Shown: in pieces, positions 21,917 to 32,441 of the stretch
How the letters are laid out: each line of letters begins with the position of its first letter
Position numbering within the stretch: the first letter of the stretch is position 1
Assembly: GCF_036320965.1 (NCBI RefSeq)
Contig: NC_092269.1
Location: forward strand, 33,935,843-33,999,842
Reading direction: 5' to 3'
Length of the DNA: 64,000 nt
From: Panulirus ornatus
Taxonomy: Eukaryota > Arthropoda > Malacostraca > Decapoda > Palinuridae
Position numbers and translations under genes: made by a program
The notes under the pieces: model-generated
What the model was told of the DNA's origin: nothing
The model's database searches: none
What the model saw: only the letters and a program-made list of their open reading frames with translations

Positions 21917-22008
21917 CTGCTTTTGTAGGCTGTTGAAGGCAGTTTCGCTTCACCTCACCCCCTTCCCCCACTTGGAGTCGCACGCACTCGTAGACGCCGC
22001 CCGATGGC
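21917..22008 (-). CDS. Candidate internal exon, possibly Ly6/quiver-like
   Basis: On the minus strand this 92-bp segment is open and ends at a strong donor (AAAGCAG|GTGAGGG), with CCCCAG|G as a possible acceptor. It reads YECVRLQVGEGGEVKRNC followed by LQQPTKAG. A Cys, then about ten residues, then a GE..V.R.C pattern is what arthropod Ly6/quiver-type three-finger domains show before their central cysteines; that resemblance is from memory. Weak points are the purine-rich (GA)n sequence where a polypyrimidine tract should be, and no partner exon with the CC..D.CN ending seen nearby. The exon would start in phase 2 and end in phase 1. It could be a chance open frame. Confidence 0.22.
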
Positions 22009-22012
22009 CTGG

Positions 22013-22014
<2 letters not shown>

Positions 22015-22109
<95 letters not shown>

Positions 22110-22257
22110 TTTGATATGCCGTTGACGATAGCAGGCAGGTCCACTACCCCCCCCCTTCCTCCCCCGGTCCCGGCTTTAATTAGACGTCGTTACGTTTTAA
22201 TTGCCGAAACTAATGACGGGGTCGTTGTCAATCTCTCCCCCTCCCCCTCCCCACACA

Positions 22258-22331
<74 letters not shown>
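22015..22331. repeat. (TC)n and (AC)n microsatellites
   Basis: (TC)n occupies 22,015-22,104 and (AC)n 22,264-22,331, with 160 bp of unique sequence between them. Confidence 0.95.
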
Positions 22332-22333
<2 letters not shown>

Positions 22334-22442
22334 GTCAAGGTCTGGTTGTACCTTACGTCTGCCCGTTGCACTCTGGCCTCCCCCCCCAGCTTAACGGTGC
22401 ACTCTGGGCCAGATTGTATGTCGCCTCCCTGAAATCAGGGTG

Positions 22443-22817
22443 CATGTTCCCTCCTTCACTCTGGGTCAGCTTTGCTTCCTTCACTCTGGGTCAGCTATGC
22501 TTCCTTCACTCTGGGTCAGCTTAGCTTCCTTCACTCTGGGTCAGCTTAGCTTCCTTCACTCTGGGTCAGCTTAGCTTCCTTCACTCTGGGTCAGCTTAGC
22601 TTCCTTCACTCTGGGTCAGCTTAGCTTCCTTCACTCTGGGTCGGCTTTGCTTCCTTCACTCTGGGTCAGCTTAGCTTCCTTCACTCTGGGTCAGCTTTGC
22701 TTCCCTCACTCTGGGTCGGCTTTGCTTCCTTCACTCTGGGTCAGCTTTGCTTCCTTCACTCTGGGTCAGCTTTGCTTCCTTCACTCTGGGTCAGCTTTGC
22801 TTCCTTCACTCTGGGGT
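22443..22817 (+). repeat. 25-bp minisatellite CTTCACTCTGGGTCAGCTT, 15 copies
   Basis: The unit is CTTCCTTCACTCTGGGTCAG plus CTTAG or CTTTG. The two end types cluster (TTAG first, TTTG later). A non-tandem CACTCTGG word nearby at 22,369-22,400 probably marks the ancestral sequence. Confidence 0.95.
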
Positions 22818-23104
22818 CAGGGTATGTCCAACCTCTCCTTTCACTCTGGCACATGATGCGCCATCCCCCTCTCCTCCAATCCTCGAAGTTCGATCAGGAT
22901 TTCCAATCACGTGCCACGTGAGGGTTGGCTACGCATTGCTCCCTCGGTATTTTCATTGGTCCCCGCTGGCTGCACTCACGGGGCTAGAGTGACACTGGAG
23001 TCTCCTCCGCCTGCAGACCATGTTAGTGTATGTACTCTGGGTCGGGTGTGAGGCGCCTCCCGCTGTACCATCCTGTTTCTCGAATCGTTACAGCAGATCG
23101 CTTC

Positions 23105-23350
23105 GTTATTAGACCATCGGGTCTTCGTGTCAGTGAGTCAAGTTTCCCGTGTGGCACGGACCATCGGGTCTTCGTGCAAGTGAGTCAAGTTTCCCGTGTG
23201 GTACGGACCATCGGGTCTTCGTGTCTGTGAGTCAAGTTTCCTGTGTGGTACGGACCATCGGGTCTTCGTGTCAGTGAGTCAAGTTTCCTGTGTGGTACGG
23301 ACCATCGGGTCTTCGTGTCAGTGAGTCACGTTTCCTGTGTGGTACGGACC
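23105..23350 (+). repeat. 47-bp minisatellite with AP-1-type TGAGTCA, about five copies
   Basis: The unit is GACCATCGGGTCTTCGTGTC, then AGTGAGTCAAGTTTCCTGTG and TGGTACG. Each copy carries TGAGTCA, the consensus AP-1 (Jun/Fos) site, and the GACCATCGGGTC core shared with the AGACCATC family. Confidence 0.92.
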
Positions 23351-23744
23351 ATTTCACCAGCGGGACCCCTGCGGTATCTGTGTCTATGGAGACGTTGTGC
23401 CTACTGCAGACCGGGGGCCCACACTGTACGTTAGACCTTGCGTTCTAATTTGCGTATGTGATCTGGACGCGGCTTTGCGGTGGCTCCGAACACACACGCG
23501 TGGGGAAGGACCCCACTCCCCTCCTCCTACGCGCCCTTGGGCTTCGTCTGTTGCCCTATTCTCTCCGCTCTGCGACTCTTTTTAAGAGAAGAAAGCAGTT
23601 GGGTTAGAGAGTGCTCATTGACTCTCTCTCTCTCTCTCTCTCTCTCTCCCCCAGCCCCGGAATGGTTTGGTTCGCGTGGCGACCTGTCGTTGTGGCCCCG
23701 GTTCCTCTAGCGTCCGTACGTTAAGAGACTTGCAAGGTCCTGTT

Positions 23745-23776
<32 letters not shown>

Positions 23777-25050
23777 GTGGGGGGAGGGGGACGTTGCTTG
23801 TCTTAAACGCCAGGAAATTTCACCGCTCGGGGTTGTGACCGCTGCGTAATGGCAGCTTCGCTCGATCGTAAACACTCGGTGTGTTCTACCGTGAGGAAGC
23901 CAGCCATTGCACCTCACATCTCTGTACTGCCTTCCTACGCGTATCATGTACAACGTCAAGTGAATGAGTGAATGAAGGAAGGAAGGATGGAAGAGAACGC
24001 CTCAGTGTGTTGTTACCAACTTCAGTGACGCATTCATCCGCTTTTCTTTTTTTTCCCCCCCATTTAATAACCTACTTTCTCTCGGCTAAGTCTTGATCAT
24101 GTTTTGCCCAGCGACGGATCTGCATCAGTCACCAGCTGGACGTGTGTGTGTGTGTGTGTGTGTGTGCACGTACATAACACGTGTCCTGACCTATAGGTTG
24201 GGAGACCTTCACGTGCCGACATCTCTGGTCTCTCGTGGATGGTAACTAGCAACACGGGCGGTTGGTCGCGCACGGAGACGGGTGATCTGAGTTAACGTTT
24301 TTTTTGATGACATCTTTTTCTTGAGTTGGGACTTTGGACGTGGGATGATATTGACATTGGGACCTCTCTAGGGGGGGACCTATATATCTAGGGACTTCGT
24401 GGTGAGTCCCTCTTTTTTTTAGGGGTGTCGGGGGGGCGCCTTGGGATCTCAGCTGGGTCCCTGTCACATCTCCTGACGATGCGGTCATGTCTCCCTCTGG
24501 AGGAGGAGCTCCTCCTCCTCCTCCTCCTTCGTCGTGTCTCCTCCGACGGATGCTTGCCGCGGGCGCAAGTCTTGCGTTCCTTCTCCCGGAGTGAGACAGA
24601 CTCTCTCTCTCCGGGGTCATGACTCACTGCCACACTGAGGGACGGGCGTGGACGACTGTCATTTTAGAACGGGTGCAGCGAGCTCTCACACCTGCAGGGG
24701 CGGGAGGAGGCGAGGGAAGGAGGGGTGAGGGGTGGGAAGCAGCTGGTGGGAAATGCCCCCAAGAACAGGATCGACAGTGGTGGAGGGAGGAGGGCGGTCT
24801 TGCCTTGGTGAAGGAGGGAGGGGGGCAGGCTTCTGGAGGGGCTGGAGAGCCTGTTTGGACGGAGGGAAAGGAAGGGGATGGCATTGGGCGTTGAGACTGG
24901 AGGAGGGATGGTTCAAGGGAAAGAAAGGGGTGGAGAGGAGGATAGGCTACACGTATCTAGTCTTTTAAGATCTTGAAGAAGAAAAAAAGAAACGGAAAAA
25001 AGGGACTCAGTTGAACGCCCATGTCTCACAGGGAGGAGGCGTCGGCCGTG
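23351..25050. other. Mostly unique spacer with small microsatellites
   Basis: (TC)n lies near 23,621-23,648, (GT)n at about 23,747-23,777 and 24,142-24,166, and (CTC)n near 24,511-24,527. A G/A-rich block lies at 24,690-24,960. Open frames are short and unrecognised. Confidence 0.45.

Positions 25051-25052
<2 letters not shown>

Positions 25053-25120
<68 letters not shown>
25053..25120. repeat. (GA)n microsatellite
   Basis: Perfect (GA)n of about 68 bp. Confidence 0.95.
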
Positions 25121-25121
<1 letters not shown>

Positions 25122-25589
25122 GCTCTCCGAAGCGAGCGATGAAACGCGGTGCGATAACCAGACGAAGAATTGAGAAGGCACGGGAATGAAATCAAGCACG
25201 AGCGATGGTAAAACTCGCCTGTGATAAACAGATCCTGACGGCCGAGGGAAGGGCCTGGGTAAGGAAGAAGGTGAAAGGCCAAGTTGTTGATTAAGACGTG
25301 CTTAATCTCCTGGGGGGGAAAAAAGAGAGAGAGAAACATAATCTGGAACGTGCTGGGGGAAAAAAAAAAGAGGAGGAACGTATCCTGCCGCGCATTTATG
25401 TGATCAGGAAACAGTTGTGGGTTTAGTCTGGCGAATGTTGATCCCTGGAGGAGGCATTGGAACGCCCAAGTGATTTGCTTCCGAGCTTGTCAGTATTATG
25501 TGGTGTTGTGTTCGCTCCGACACAGACACTCCGCGTCCGCCTGGAGTTATTGAAACCCAGTTACGTATGAAGAGGAGAATTGATTCTAT

Positions 25590-25593
<4 letters not shown>

Positions 25594-25642
<49 letters not shown>
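25594..25642. repeat. (GA)n microsatellite
   Basis: Perfect (GA)n of about 49 bp. Confidence 0.95.
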
Positions 25643-25644
<2 letters not shown>

Positions 25645-25645
<1 letters not shown>

Positions 25646-27600
25646 GTGGTTTTTCTTCAGTATTTAACGAAGGCAAGGAATGAGGATTTGAAGGATGGTC
25701 GTGAGGGAAGACACTTTTTTTTTTTTCTTAAGCACGGTATAAAAAAAAAAGGGGTTGTTATTTTTGTATATATAACTTTTGCGTATGGAGGACATGACGT
25801 GGGTTGTGATGACTATAGTTGTGTCATAATGATGATGATGATGATGATGATGATGCCCTTCATCATGTGGGAGTAATTACTGAAGACAGTTATTTTCTTT
25901 CTTATTTATCTCTTACTCCCGTTCAACCCATCCCCATTTTCTTTCTTAGATTATCGTCGTAGGCGCTATGGATAGGTCGGTACGTAAGAACCCCCTCCTT
26001 CTGCATATCCTCTGACGTGCAGTCATATATAAATATATAGATCAAACAGACATGTCACCATTCGCCCGTTAGTCCCGCCTCTATGGTCGGCGCTGCTTAT
26101 GAATTGGCTTTGTTCGACGGGACCCCGAGAGACTCTGAGGTCTCCAGATGGGGACGTTGAGGTAATGGGTCCCTCAGGGGAAGATGCGGTCACTGTGTGG
26201 CAGACGGCCGTCAGAGTGGCGCTCTCTTGTGGGCACGAGGCAATAGATAAACACTTTATGTGAACGTTGTCTGTGGGACAGAGGAAGGGATTGGATAGAT
26301 AACGTTCCACCTGACTGCGTGAGGGTAGACTGTATCAGTATACGTCAGCTTGGCTTATATGAGGGCAGGAAATGTAAGCTTCCTCCTTCTTCTTCATCAT
26401 CATCAGGGGTTACTTTCCTTTCTCGTGGAGTAGTAGAATGGTCTTTTCGCTCCTCCCTCACCATCTCTAGATGGAGCGACCCCGTCGCTTGGGATGGAAT
26501 AGAGTGGGGGGGCCTTTTTACTCCCTCCCTCTCTTGATGGAACACCTCCATTTCCGTGGAGTAGAGGAGCGAAACCCCATGGGTGAACTGTGCAGGTAAA
26601 CTCCTCCCCCTCTTGTCTACATGGAGTAACTCCACCCCCTGAAGTAGGCTACGACCACCTCCTCCAACACCCACAGCCTCAATTAATATACCTCTCTGGT
26701 TTGAGCACTGGGCGAGCGAACAGTCCTTGCGTCGCCTAACGAGCGTAAACTTCACGAGTAAACCAGTGGGTGGTGACATACACAGTCCACCGACAGTAAG
26801 GACCGATGAGTTATTTGATTAGATGGTAGATACACCGTTTGGGTAACCCCCAGTGGGTGTAGGTTTTGGAGTTAAGTCTCGGAGGTTAGTTTAGGAGAGC
26901 GGGAGTGACTTAAACTCGGACGTGCGTCACTGAGAGCAAGGATCATTGCGTCAGGGGGCCGAGTGTCGCTGTCGTAAGAAAGTGAAATACACGTTGCTTC
27001 TTTACACTTGGTGTAGAAAGTGTGTAGCCTTCGTGACGGATGGCGGGGTGTCATCTTATCTGTGTCGAGTGGGACGACACGGATCAAAGATGTGTCTTTG
27101 AGGATTTAGGCAAAGGCAGTTTTCATGCTGGTAAATGAGCTTAAGGAAAAAAAGAAACTAGGTTAATTCCTGTTGTTGGTGACTTGTCAGTCGCCGCCCC
27201 TCCTCCCTCGTAAGCTAAACCTCCTGGTGTTGCCATGTGTGTGTGACGTTATAAGATTATTCATTGTGATGCCATGACGCATAGTGTTTGGACGCTTGGG
27301 CCTCCCTGATCGTGAGGTGGGTTTCAGGTATCAGTGTGGCGCTTGAGTATACAAAGCCCCAAATGGTCTGAGAAACGGAAGATACGAATTGTTAAACGCT
27401 TTCGTGTAATTACCCTCGTCAGGAGGACCAGTATGTATGATACACCAGCCGCCACTGGGGCGGGGGCAGACAACAAATGAATTAAGAAACAAGTGAAGGG
27501 ATGAGGGCGTAGGTCACCTCCGATGACCTCATCTCTCTCAAGTTATAAACTCAGGTTAACTAATCTCCGTGGAAACTTATTTACAATTTTTATTCTTCGC
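25645..27600. other. Largely unique spacer, no gene recognised
   Basis: About 1.95 kb with only small features: A- and T-runs near 25,715-25,750, (ATG)n at 25,830-25,855, and degenerate GTGGAGTAGAGG / CATGGAGTAACTCC repeats at 26,400-26,650. The minus-strand frame across 26,345-26,779 covers these repeats and looks non-coding. 26,800-27,600 is the least repetitive part of the window. Confidence 0.45.
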
Positions 27601-27905
27601 TTATAAAGTTATCAAACGTGTGATCAGAAACGATTCAACAACATTTCTATCCGTTGCTGAATTATTGTATGTGATGACTTTCCTCCAGTCAAATTGATGA
27701 CCAAGATCTTGGAAGATGGACAAATATTGCATTTGATTCTTGGCCATACCTTGCGCTATTTATATATTGCTTAATCCTAACATTATGAACCTCACCAGTT
27801 CGACCTGTGTAAACCTGATCACAGTCTTTACAGGGGATATTGTACACACATCCTTCTGAACAGTTACAGACTTCCCCCAAACCGTATTATTATAGCTGAA
27901 GACTT
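27601..27905 (-). pseudogene. Penelope-like element remnant: GIY-YIG endonuclease end, two frameshifts
   Basis: The minus strand holds three consecutive pieces of the C-terminus of a Penelope-like retroelement protein in different frames. Piece one (about 27,905-27,870) reads KVFSYNNTVWG, resembling the linker before the nuclease. Piece two (27,880-27,689) reads GCVYNIPCKDCDQVYTG and then QESNAIFVH, the GIY-YIG signature with its two cysteines. Piece three (about 27,705-27,601) reads HQFDWRKVITYNN and then NVVESFLITR, carrying the Glu of the nuclease fold, and ends at TAA. The full protein would start with a reverse transcriptase of several hundred residues, which is absent upstream. The order of pieces matches the family, so this is a 5'-truncated, inactivated insertion. 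Confidence 0.82.
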
Positions 27906-27927
27906 TATGCATAGGAGTACCGATATG

Positions 27928-28048
27928 GGTATACATACACAAGGTTGAGGGGTATACAAGGTAAGGCAATATACATACACAAGGTTGAGGGGTATACAAG
28001 GTAAGGCAATATACATACACAAGGTTGAGGGTATACAAGATAAGGCAA
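27928..28048 (-). repeat. 40-bp repeat, three copies, beside the Penelope remnant
   Basis: ATACATACACAAGGTTGAGG and then GGTATACAAGGTAAGGCAAT are repeated three times with one single-base deletion. It begins within about 25 bp of the Penelope remnant's truncated side, so it may have expanded at the insertion junction. Confidence 0.92.
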
Positions 28049-28466
28049 CTCTTTCCCCCTTAACACACAAGTGACCAGTGACATTAGTGTATGATGAAGC
28101 ATCGTCTATGTCATGTTCAGATCTGGTGGGTGTAAACTTGTGTTCAGGGCACAGAATTCATCCCCCATGTGGAACTCCGAATCTGTGGCGGCTCGTGGCG
28201 AATTTCTTGGCGTAATTAGAACCCACGGGGTGTTTGAAAGACTATTTATTCTGTTGCCAGTCAAGAAAGTAATTGAAAATGCCACCGTTCACGCCCTCCC
28301 CCAAAAAAACATGTCTCCGAACTGGTTAGCGAAGCATGTATTTCTTTGGCTCCCCCGTGTTAAACACACAGGATTCAAGAGCCTTCAAAAGTCTTTGACG
28401 TCTTTTTTTTTTCCACACCCCCCGTCACACAAAACCCTCGTGTCGATAACAGCCGGGGTGTGTCTC

Positions 28467-28470
<4 letters not shown>
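28049..28470. other. Unique spacer, open plus-strand frame of unknown meaning
   Basis: A plus frame from 28,113 stays open into the (CT)n tract (about 120 non-repetitive codons). It has ordinary composition (SVAARGEFLGVI near its start) but no motif I recognise and no clear splice signals. It is of a length expected by chance in a window this size. Confidence 0.3.

Positions 28471-28544
<74 letters not shown>
28471..28544. repeat. (CT)n microsatellite
   Basis: Perfect (CT)n of about 74 bp. Confidence 0.95.
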
Positions 28545-28547
<3 letters not shown>

Positions 28548-29277
28548 GTCACTCCCAAATCAACACCCCTCCTTCCCCCACCTAAGATTGTGACCATACC
28601 CAAGAGACTTTGATCGTGAGCTGGCGATGGATGGATACGTGGGTGGGTTGGGTTGGGTTGGGGACATCATGTTAATGTTAACGCGCGCGTGGGAAAAAAA
28701 AGAGAGAGAGACACCGATCGTCATTTGTTCTCGGAAAAACGTAAACAAACGACCCCGCTCCGCTTGGCGTGGGGTCATCGCATCGGGGTTGCGCAAGCCC
28801 TCCTGCACACCCCCCCCCCTTCCTTTACGGTCTGATTTTCTATTCTCTTTGACCGTGATTTTCGTCTTTCGTCGCCCCCTCGGATTTATCGAGACACTTA
28901 ACACCCGATTAACCCATACTCTTCCGCCGATCCTGGCCCAGGATAAGACGAGATTGGGTACGAGGTGCTTTTGGGGTCGTCCCCCAGCTGGAGTCGCTTG
29001 GACGCCAGTCATCTGCGGATTTTCTCAATAAAGACGAAAAGAACACGCTCGTCCAGCTGACTGGTGCACGGGGGGGTAGATGGGGGCCCCCTTCTCTAGG
29101 GGGGGAGGGGGGAGTAGTATAAATGAAGCTCTTAAAGCCGTAATTATTTTGTCCCTCGCGTCGCGCTTATTGGAGTCAAATTAGATTTGTCCAAAAATGG
29201 GAGACGGCGCGTTCTTGCGTTTTTTTTTTTTTTTTCCCTTTTGGTAACATCTGGCCATCAAGGGATTTCTTGCGTAC

Positions 29278-29280
<3 letters not shown>
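28545..29280. other. Unique spacer, no gene recognised
   Basis: Non-repetitive with short homopolymers (A8 near 28,693; T15 near 29,221). A TATAAAT string near 29,118 has no supporting context. Confidence 0.4.
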
Positions 29281-29337
<57 letters not shown>

Positions 29338-29460
29338 GGGTTGTCGAACGTGTCAGTCAGGCTAGGGACACACTCCACAAAACCCTTCCTCCCCGGGGGC
29401 GCTCCGTGGTAATTTCAACGCCACCACAGATGGTTATCCCGATCATATAAAACCCGAACG

Positions 29461-29521
<61 letters not shown>
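29281..29521. repeat. Two (AC)n microsatellites
   Basis: (AC)n at 29,281-29,335 and 29,463-29,521, separated by 127 bp of unique sequence. Confidence 0.95.
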
Positions 29522-29524
<3 letters not shown>

Positions 29525-29539
29525 CGCCACTCTGGTTGA

Positions 29540-29586
<47 letters not shown>

Positions 29587-29618
29587 GCAAAAACTCCACG
29601 AGCCAATTAGCCGGGACG

Positions 29619-29655
<37 letters not shown>

Positions 29656-29701
29656 ACAGGCGACTCCTCGCCCGCTCGTCAGGTCCTCCTCGAACGAGGG
29701 G

Positions 29702-29766
<65 letters not shown>
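29540..29766. repeat. (GA)n - G33 - (TC)n inverted arrangement
   Basis: (GA)n occupies 29,540-29,582, an uninterrupted run of 33 G occupies 29,620-29,652, and (TC)n occupies 29,703-29,766. The GA and TC tracts are complementary on one strand and could form a hairpin of about 21 GA/TC repeats with a G-rich loop. Confidence 0.93.
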
Positions 29767-29768
<2 letters not shown>

Positions 29769-29814
29769 AGAACCGTCAATAGAAACAGCTGTCGAACACT
29801 TAAGTGTGCATTTT

Positions 29815-30010
29815 GCACGACGGTACGACCCTTGACCACGACGGTACGACCCTTGACCACGGCGATACGACCCCTCGAACACGACGGTAAGACCCTTGAG
29901 CACGACGGTACGACCCTTGAACACGACGGTACGACCCTTGAGCACGACGGTACGACCCTTGAACACGACGGTACGACCCTCGAACACGACGGTACGACCC
30001 TTGGTCACGA
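29815..30010 (+). repeat. GTACGACCC-family array (locus 5), 21-bp unit
   Basis: The unit is ACGGTACGACCCTTGAGCAC plus G, about nine copies. Variants are TTGACCAC, CTCGAACAC, TTGAACAC and TTGAGCAC, with one AGACGG indel form. It ends GTCACGAAAGCC. Confidence 0.95.
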
Positions 30011-30287
30011 AAGCCGGGCCTTTTTAAACCCCGATATTATTGGTCAAATTCACACGTTTGCTCCGCCAGACCAGTGAGAGTATGTGACCATTTAAGCCAT
30101 TTTCCTTTTACTCCTTTGAAGCCATTTAACTCCGTGGCATTTGAGTCTTAAGACACACGTCCTTCGTAGAGGCTATAATTCCTACCCGTTGACCTTTTAG
30201 GCCTTTTTTTTTTAAATTATAGGCCTCTCCTCCCTCCTCCTCCTCCTCCTCCTCCCTCCCTTTGAAGCATTTGACCTCTCGCTCTCC

Positions 30288-30291
<4 letters not shown>
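30011..30291. other. Unique spacer with small (CTC)n patch
   Basis: Weak repetition of CCATTT.A and TTTGA words at about 30,088-30,150, and a (CTC)n patch at 30,228-30,260. No gene. Confidence 0.45.

Positions 30292-30378
<87 letters not shown>
30292..30378. repeat. (TC)n microsatellite
   Basis: Perfect (TC)n of about 87 bp. Confidence 0.95.
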
Positions 30379-30380
<2 letters not shown>

Positions 30381-30536
30381 CTCCGGGCGGTGACTGGCTG
30401 GCGTGTACGATGGGATGGGTGATTACGTGAGTTACGTGGGCGAATCACAGTAAGCCTGACCGAACCATCTGGTTAAGTGATTACACCCGAATTGTGTTGG
30501 CGGCGGGTCCGACCGCCGCCGTCGCCACCACCGCTG

Positions 30537-30572
30537 GGTCGTACTGACCCCATGGTCAGGTCATGGGGGGGC
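30537..30572 (+). repeat. TGACC/GGTCA palindromic fragment without array
   Basis: GGGTCGTACTGACCCCATGG and then TCAGGTCATGGGG carry both the GGTCGTAC core and an inverted TGACC-GGTCA pair, but no tandem copies. This may be a solo relic of the composite element. Confidence 0.5.
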
Positions 30573-30664
30573 ACCGCAGAGGAGGTTGTGAATGGAAGGG
30601 GGGGATGATGGGCACTTGTGTTGGGAGGGGGGTGAGTGGTGATGGGGCTTGGGGTATAAGGGGG

Positions 30665-31018
30665 TAAAATGGCTAGTGGTAGGGGGGAGGAGGAATGGTT
30701 GTGGTTGATGGGGTGGGTAAAATGGTTAGTGGTAGGGGGGAAGGAATGGTTGTGGTTGATGGGGTGGGTAAAATGGTTAGTGGTAGGGGGGAAGGAATAG
30801 TTGTGGTTGATGGGGTGGGTAAAATGGTTAGTGGTAGGGGGGAAGGAATGGTTGTGGTTGATGGGGTGGGTAAAATGGTTAGTGGTAGGGGGGAAGGAAT
30901 GGTTGTGGTTGATGGGGTGGGTAAAATGGTTAGTGGTAGGGGGAAGGAATGGTTGTGGTTGATGGGGTGGGTAAAATGGCTAGTGGTAGGGGGAAGGAAT
31001 GGTTGTGGTTGATGGGGG
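30665..31018 (+). repeat. 50-51 bp G-rich minisatellite, seven copies
   Basis: The unit is AATGGTTAGTGGTAGGGGGG, then AAGGAATGGTTGTGGTTGAT and GGGGTGGGTAA. The last two copies have one fewer G. Copies are nearly identical, suggesting recent expansion. Repeated G-runs could support G-quadruplexes on the plus strand. Confidence 0.95.
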
Positions 31019-31044
31019 TTTAGGGTGGAAAGGACGAATGAACC

Positions 31045-31140
31045 TGATGGTCTATTGCGGAGGAGGTTCGTAGAAGAAGACCCGATGGCCTGTCTCAAGG
31101 GTCTTTGCTGGAGGAGAGTTATTATACCTTAAGGTCCCAT
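31045..31140 (-). repeat. AGACCATC-family repeat (locus 3), minus orientation
   Basis: CCTGATGGTCTATTGCGGAG, then GACCCGATGGCCTGTC and CCTTAAGGTCCC read on the minus strand as the GACCATCAGG / GGCCATCGGGTC words of the family. Confidence 0.6.
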
Positions 31141-31615
31141 TCTATGTAAATGGAGACGGGATGGTAAATGAGAAGGCCTCCCTCCCAGCCCCCATCACTC
31201 GAAGTGAGTGATGGGGTATCCTCTGTTTTGGTGAAGGGGTTGGGCCCTGTAGTGATGGGTTTAAGTAGCATAAGTCTGTATGTGTGTGTGATGGTACCCT
31301 GTGGGTGAAGGGGCACAAGTGGAAGGAAATGTGGGGAGATGGGATGGTTGTTGAAGGGGGACTTAAGATGGAGTGGAAGGTGGAGAGGCCTGCGCGGTGG
31401 TGATGGGCGGACGGTGGATGGGTAAGGTGGGTTCCCAACCATCATGTGGTAACTATAGTTAACCCCCTCCCCTCCCCTTCCTGAGGGTGGAGGAAGGGGA
31501 GTTTACCAACCGCCGAGTTTACACATCCCCCTCTCGTAGGTTTACCCCCCCCTTCCCGCCTCCTCTGGTCCTCCAGAGGAGGTGGAGGAACGGCAGGGAG
31601 GGAGGGGAAGAAGTG
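31141..31615. other. Unique spacer, no gene recognised
   Basis: Non-repetitive. Minus-strand frames rich in Pro/His/Ser cover 31,122-31,445 and have no recognisable motif. Confidence 0.4.
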
Positions 31616-31618
31616 TAC

Positions 31619-31699
31619 AGAGAGAGAGAGAGAGAGAGAGAGAGCCAGCCAGCCAGCCCGGCTCATCTCCTGCTGATTTTTGCGTATCGGAATTTTGAG

Positions 31700-31772
<73 letters not shown>
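31619..31772. repeat. (GA)n and (TC)n tracts
   Basis: (GA)n at 31,619-31,643 and (TC)n at 31,704-31,772, 60 bp apart; the two are complementary and could pair. Confidence 0.95.
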
Positions 31773-31775
<3 letters not shown>

Positions 31776-32275
31776 CCCCCGGTCGTCAAGGAAGGGGGAG
31801 GGGGTGACCTTTTAGAAAATAATGGAGGCGTTGATTTATTACAACTGGAATCCATTTTGAATCGAGTCACACGTCGATGTTGAAGTGGATGACGTCGGCA
31901 TAGGTCATTGTGGCAAAAGAGAGGGGGGCAATTGTCTTTGAGGGATGGTTCGCTGACGACGACCTCCCCCCCTCCCCTTGAGGGTTCGGCGATGCTTAAT
32001 ATGGAGGTGGAACATTATATACAGTGAGTGTGGGGCTCATGAGTGTGTAAGTACAGTATATTACATTATTTATAACATTGGTCGTAATGATGGTGTGTTG
32101 ATGTGTTTGTTTTTTTCGTTATGTGTCGGGCGGGTTGAGGAAATTCTCTCGGTCAACCTTCCCTTTGTAGGTGTTATTTGGGTGGTGGGTCGCCGCGCTG
32201 GCTGCTTCTGCTGCTGCTTCCTGCAGTTTCCATGTGGAGACCAGTCACACGAGGATGGACCGTTATAGTCCCTCC
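31773..32275. other. Unique spacer
   Basis: Non-repetitive sequence. A short open frame at 31,978-32,268 ends within it. No recognised gene. Confidence 0.4.
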
Positions 32276-32432
32276 TTCTCCTCCTCTCCTCTCCTCTCCT
32301 CTCCTCTCCTCTCCTCTCCTCTCCTCTCCTCTCCTCTCCTCTCCTCCTCCTCCTCCTCCTCTCCTCTCCTCTCCTCTCCTCTCCTCCTCCTCCTCCTCCT
32401 CCTCCTCCTCCTCCTCCTCCTCCCCCTCCTCG
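32276..32432. repeat. (CTCCT)n/(CTC)n pyrimidine tract
   Basis: TCCTC pentamers (about 32,277-32,345) alternate with CTC triplets and a second pentamer block. The tract ends CCCCTCCTCGTCTTCTCAG, an excellent 3' splice-site sequence by appearance. Confidence 0.92.
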
Positions 32433-32441
32433 TCTTCTCAG

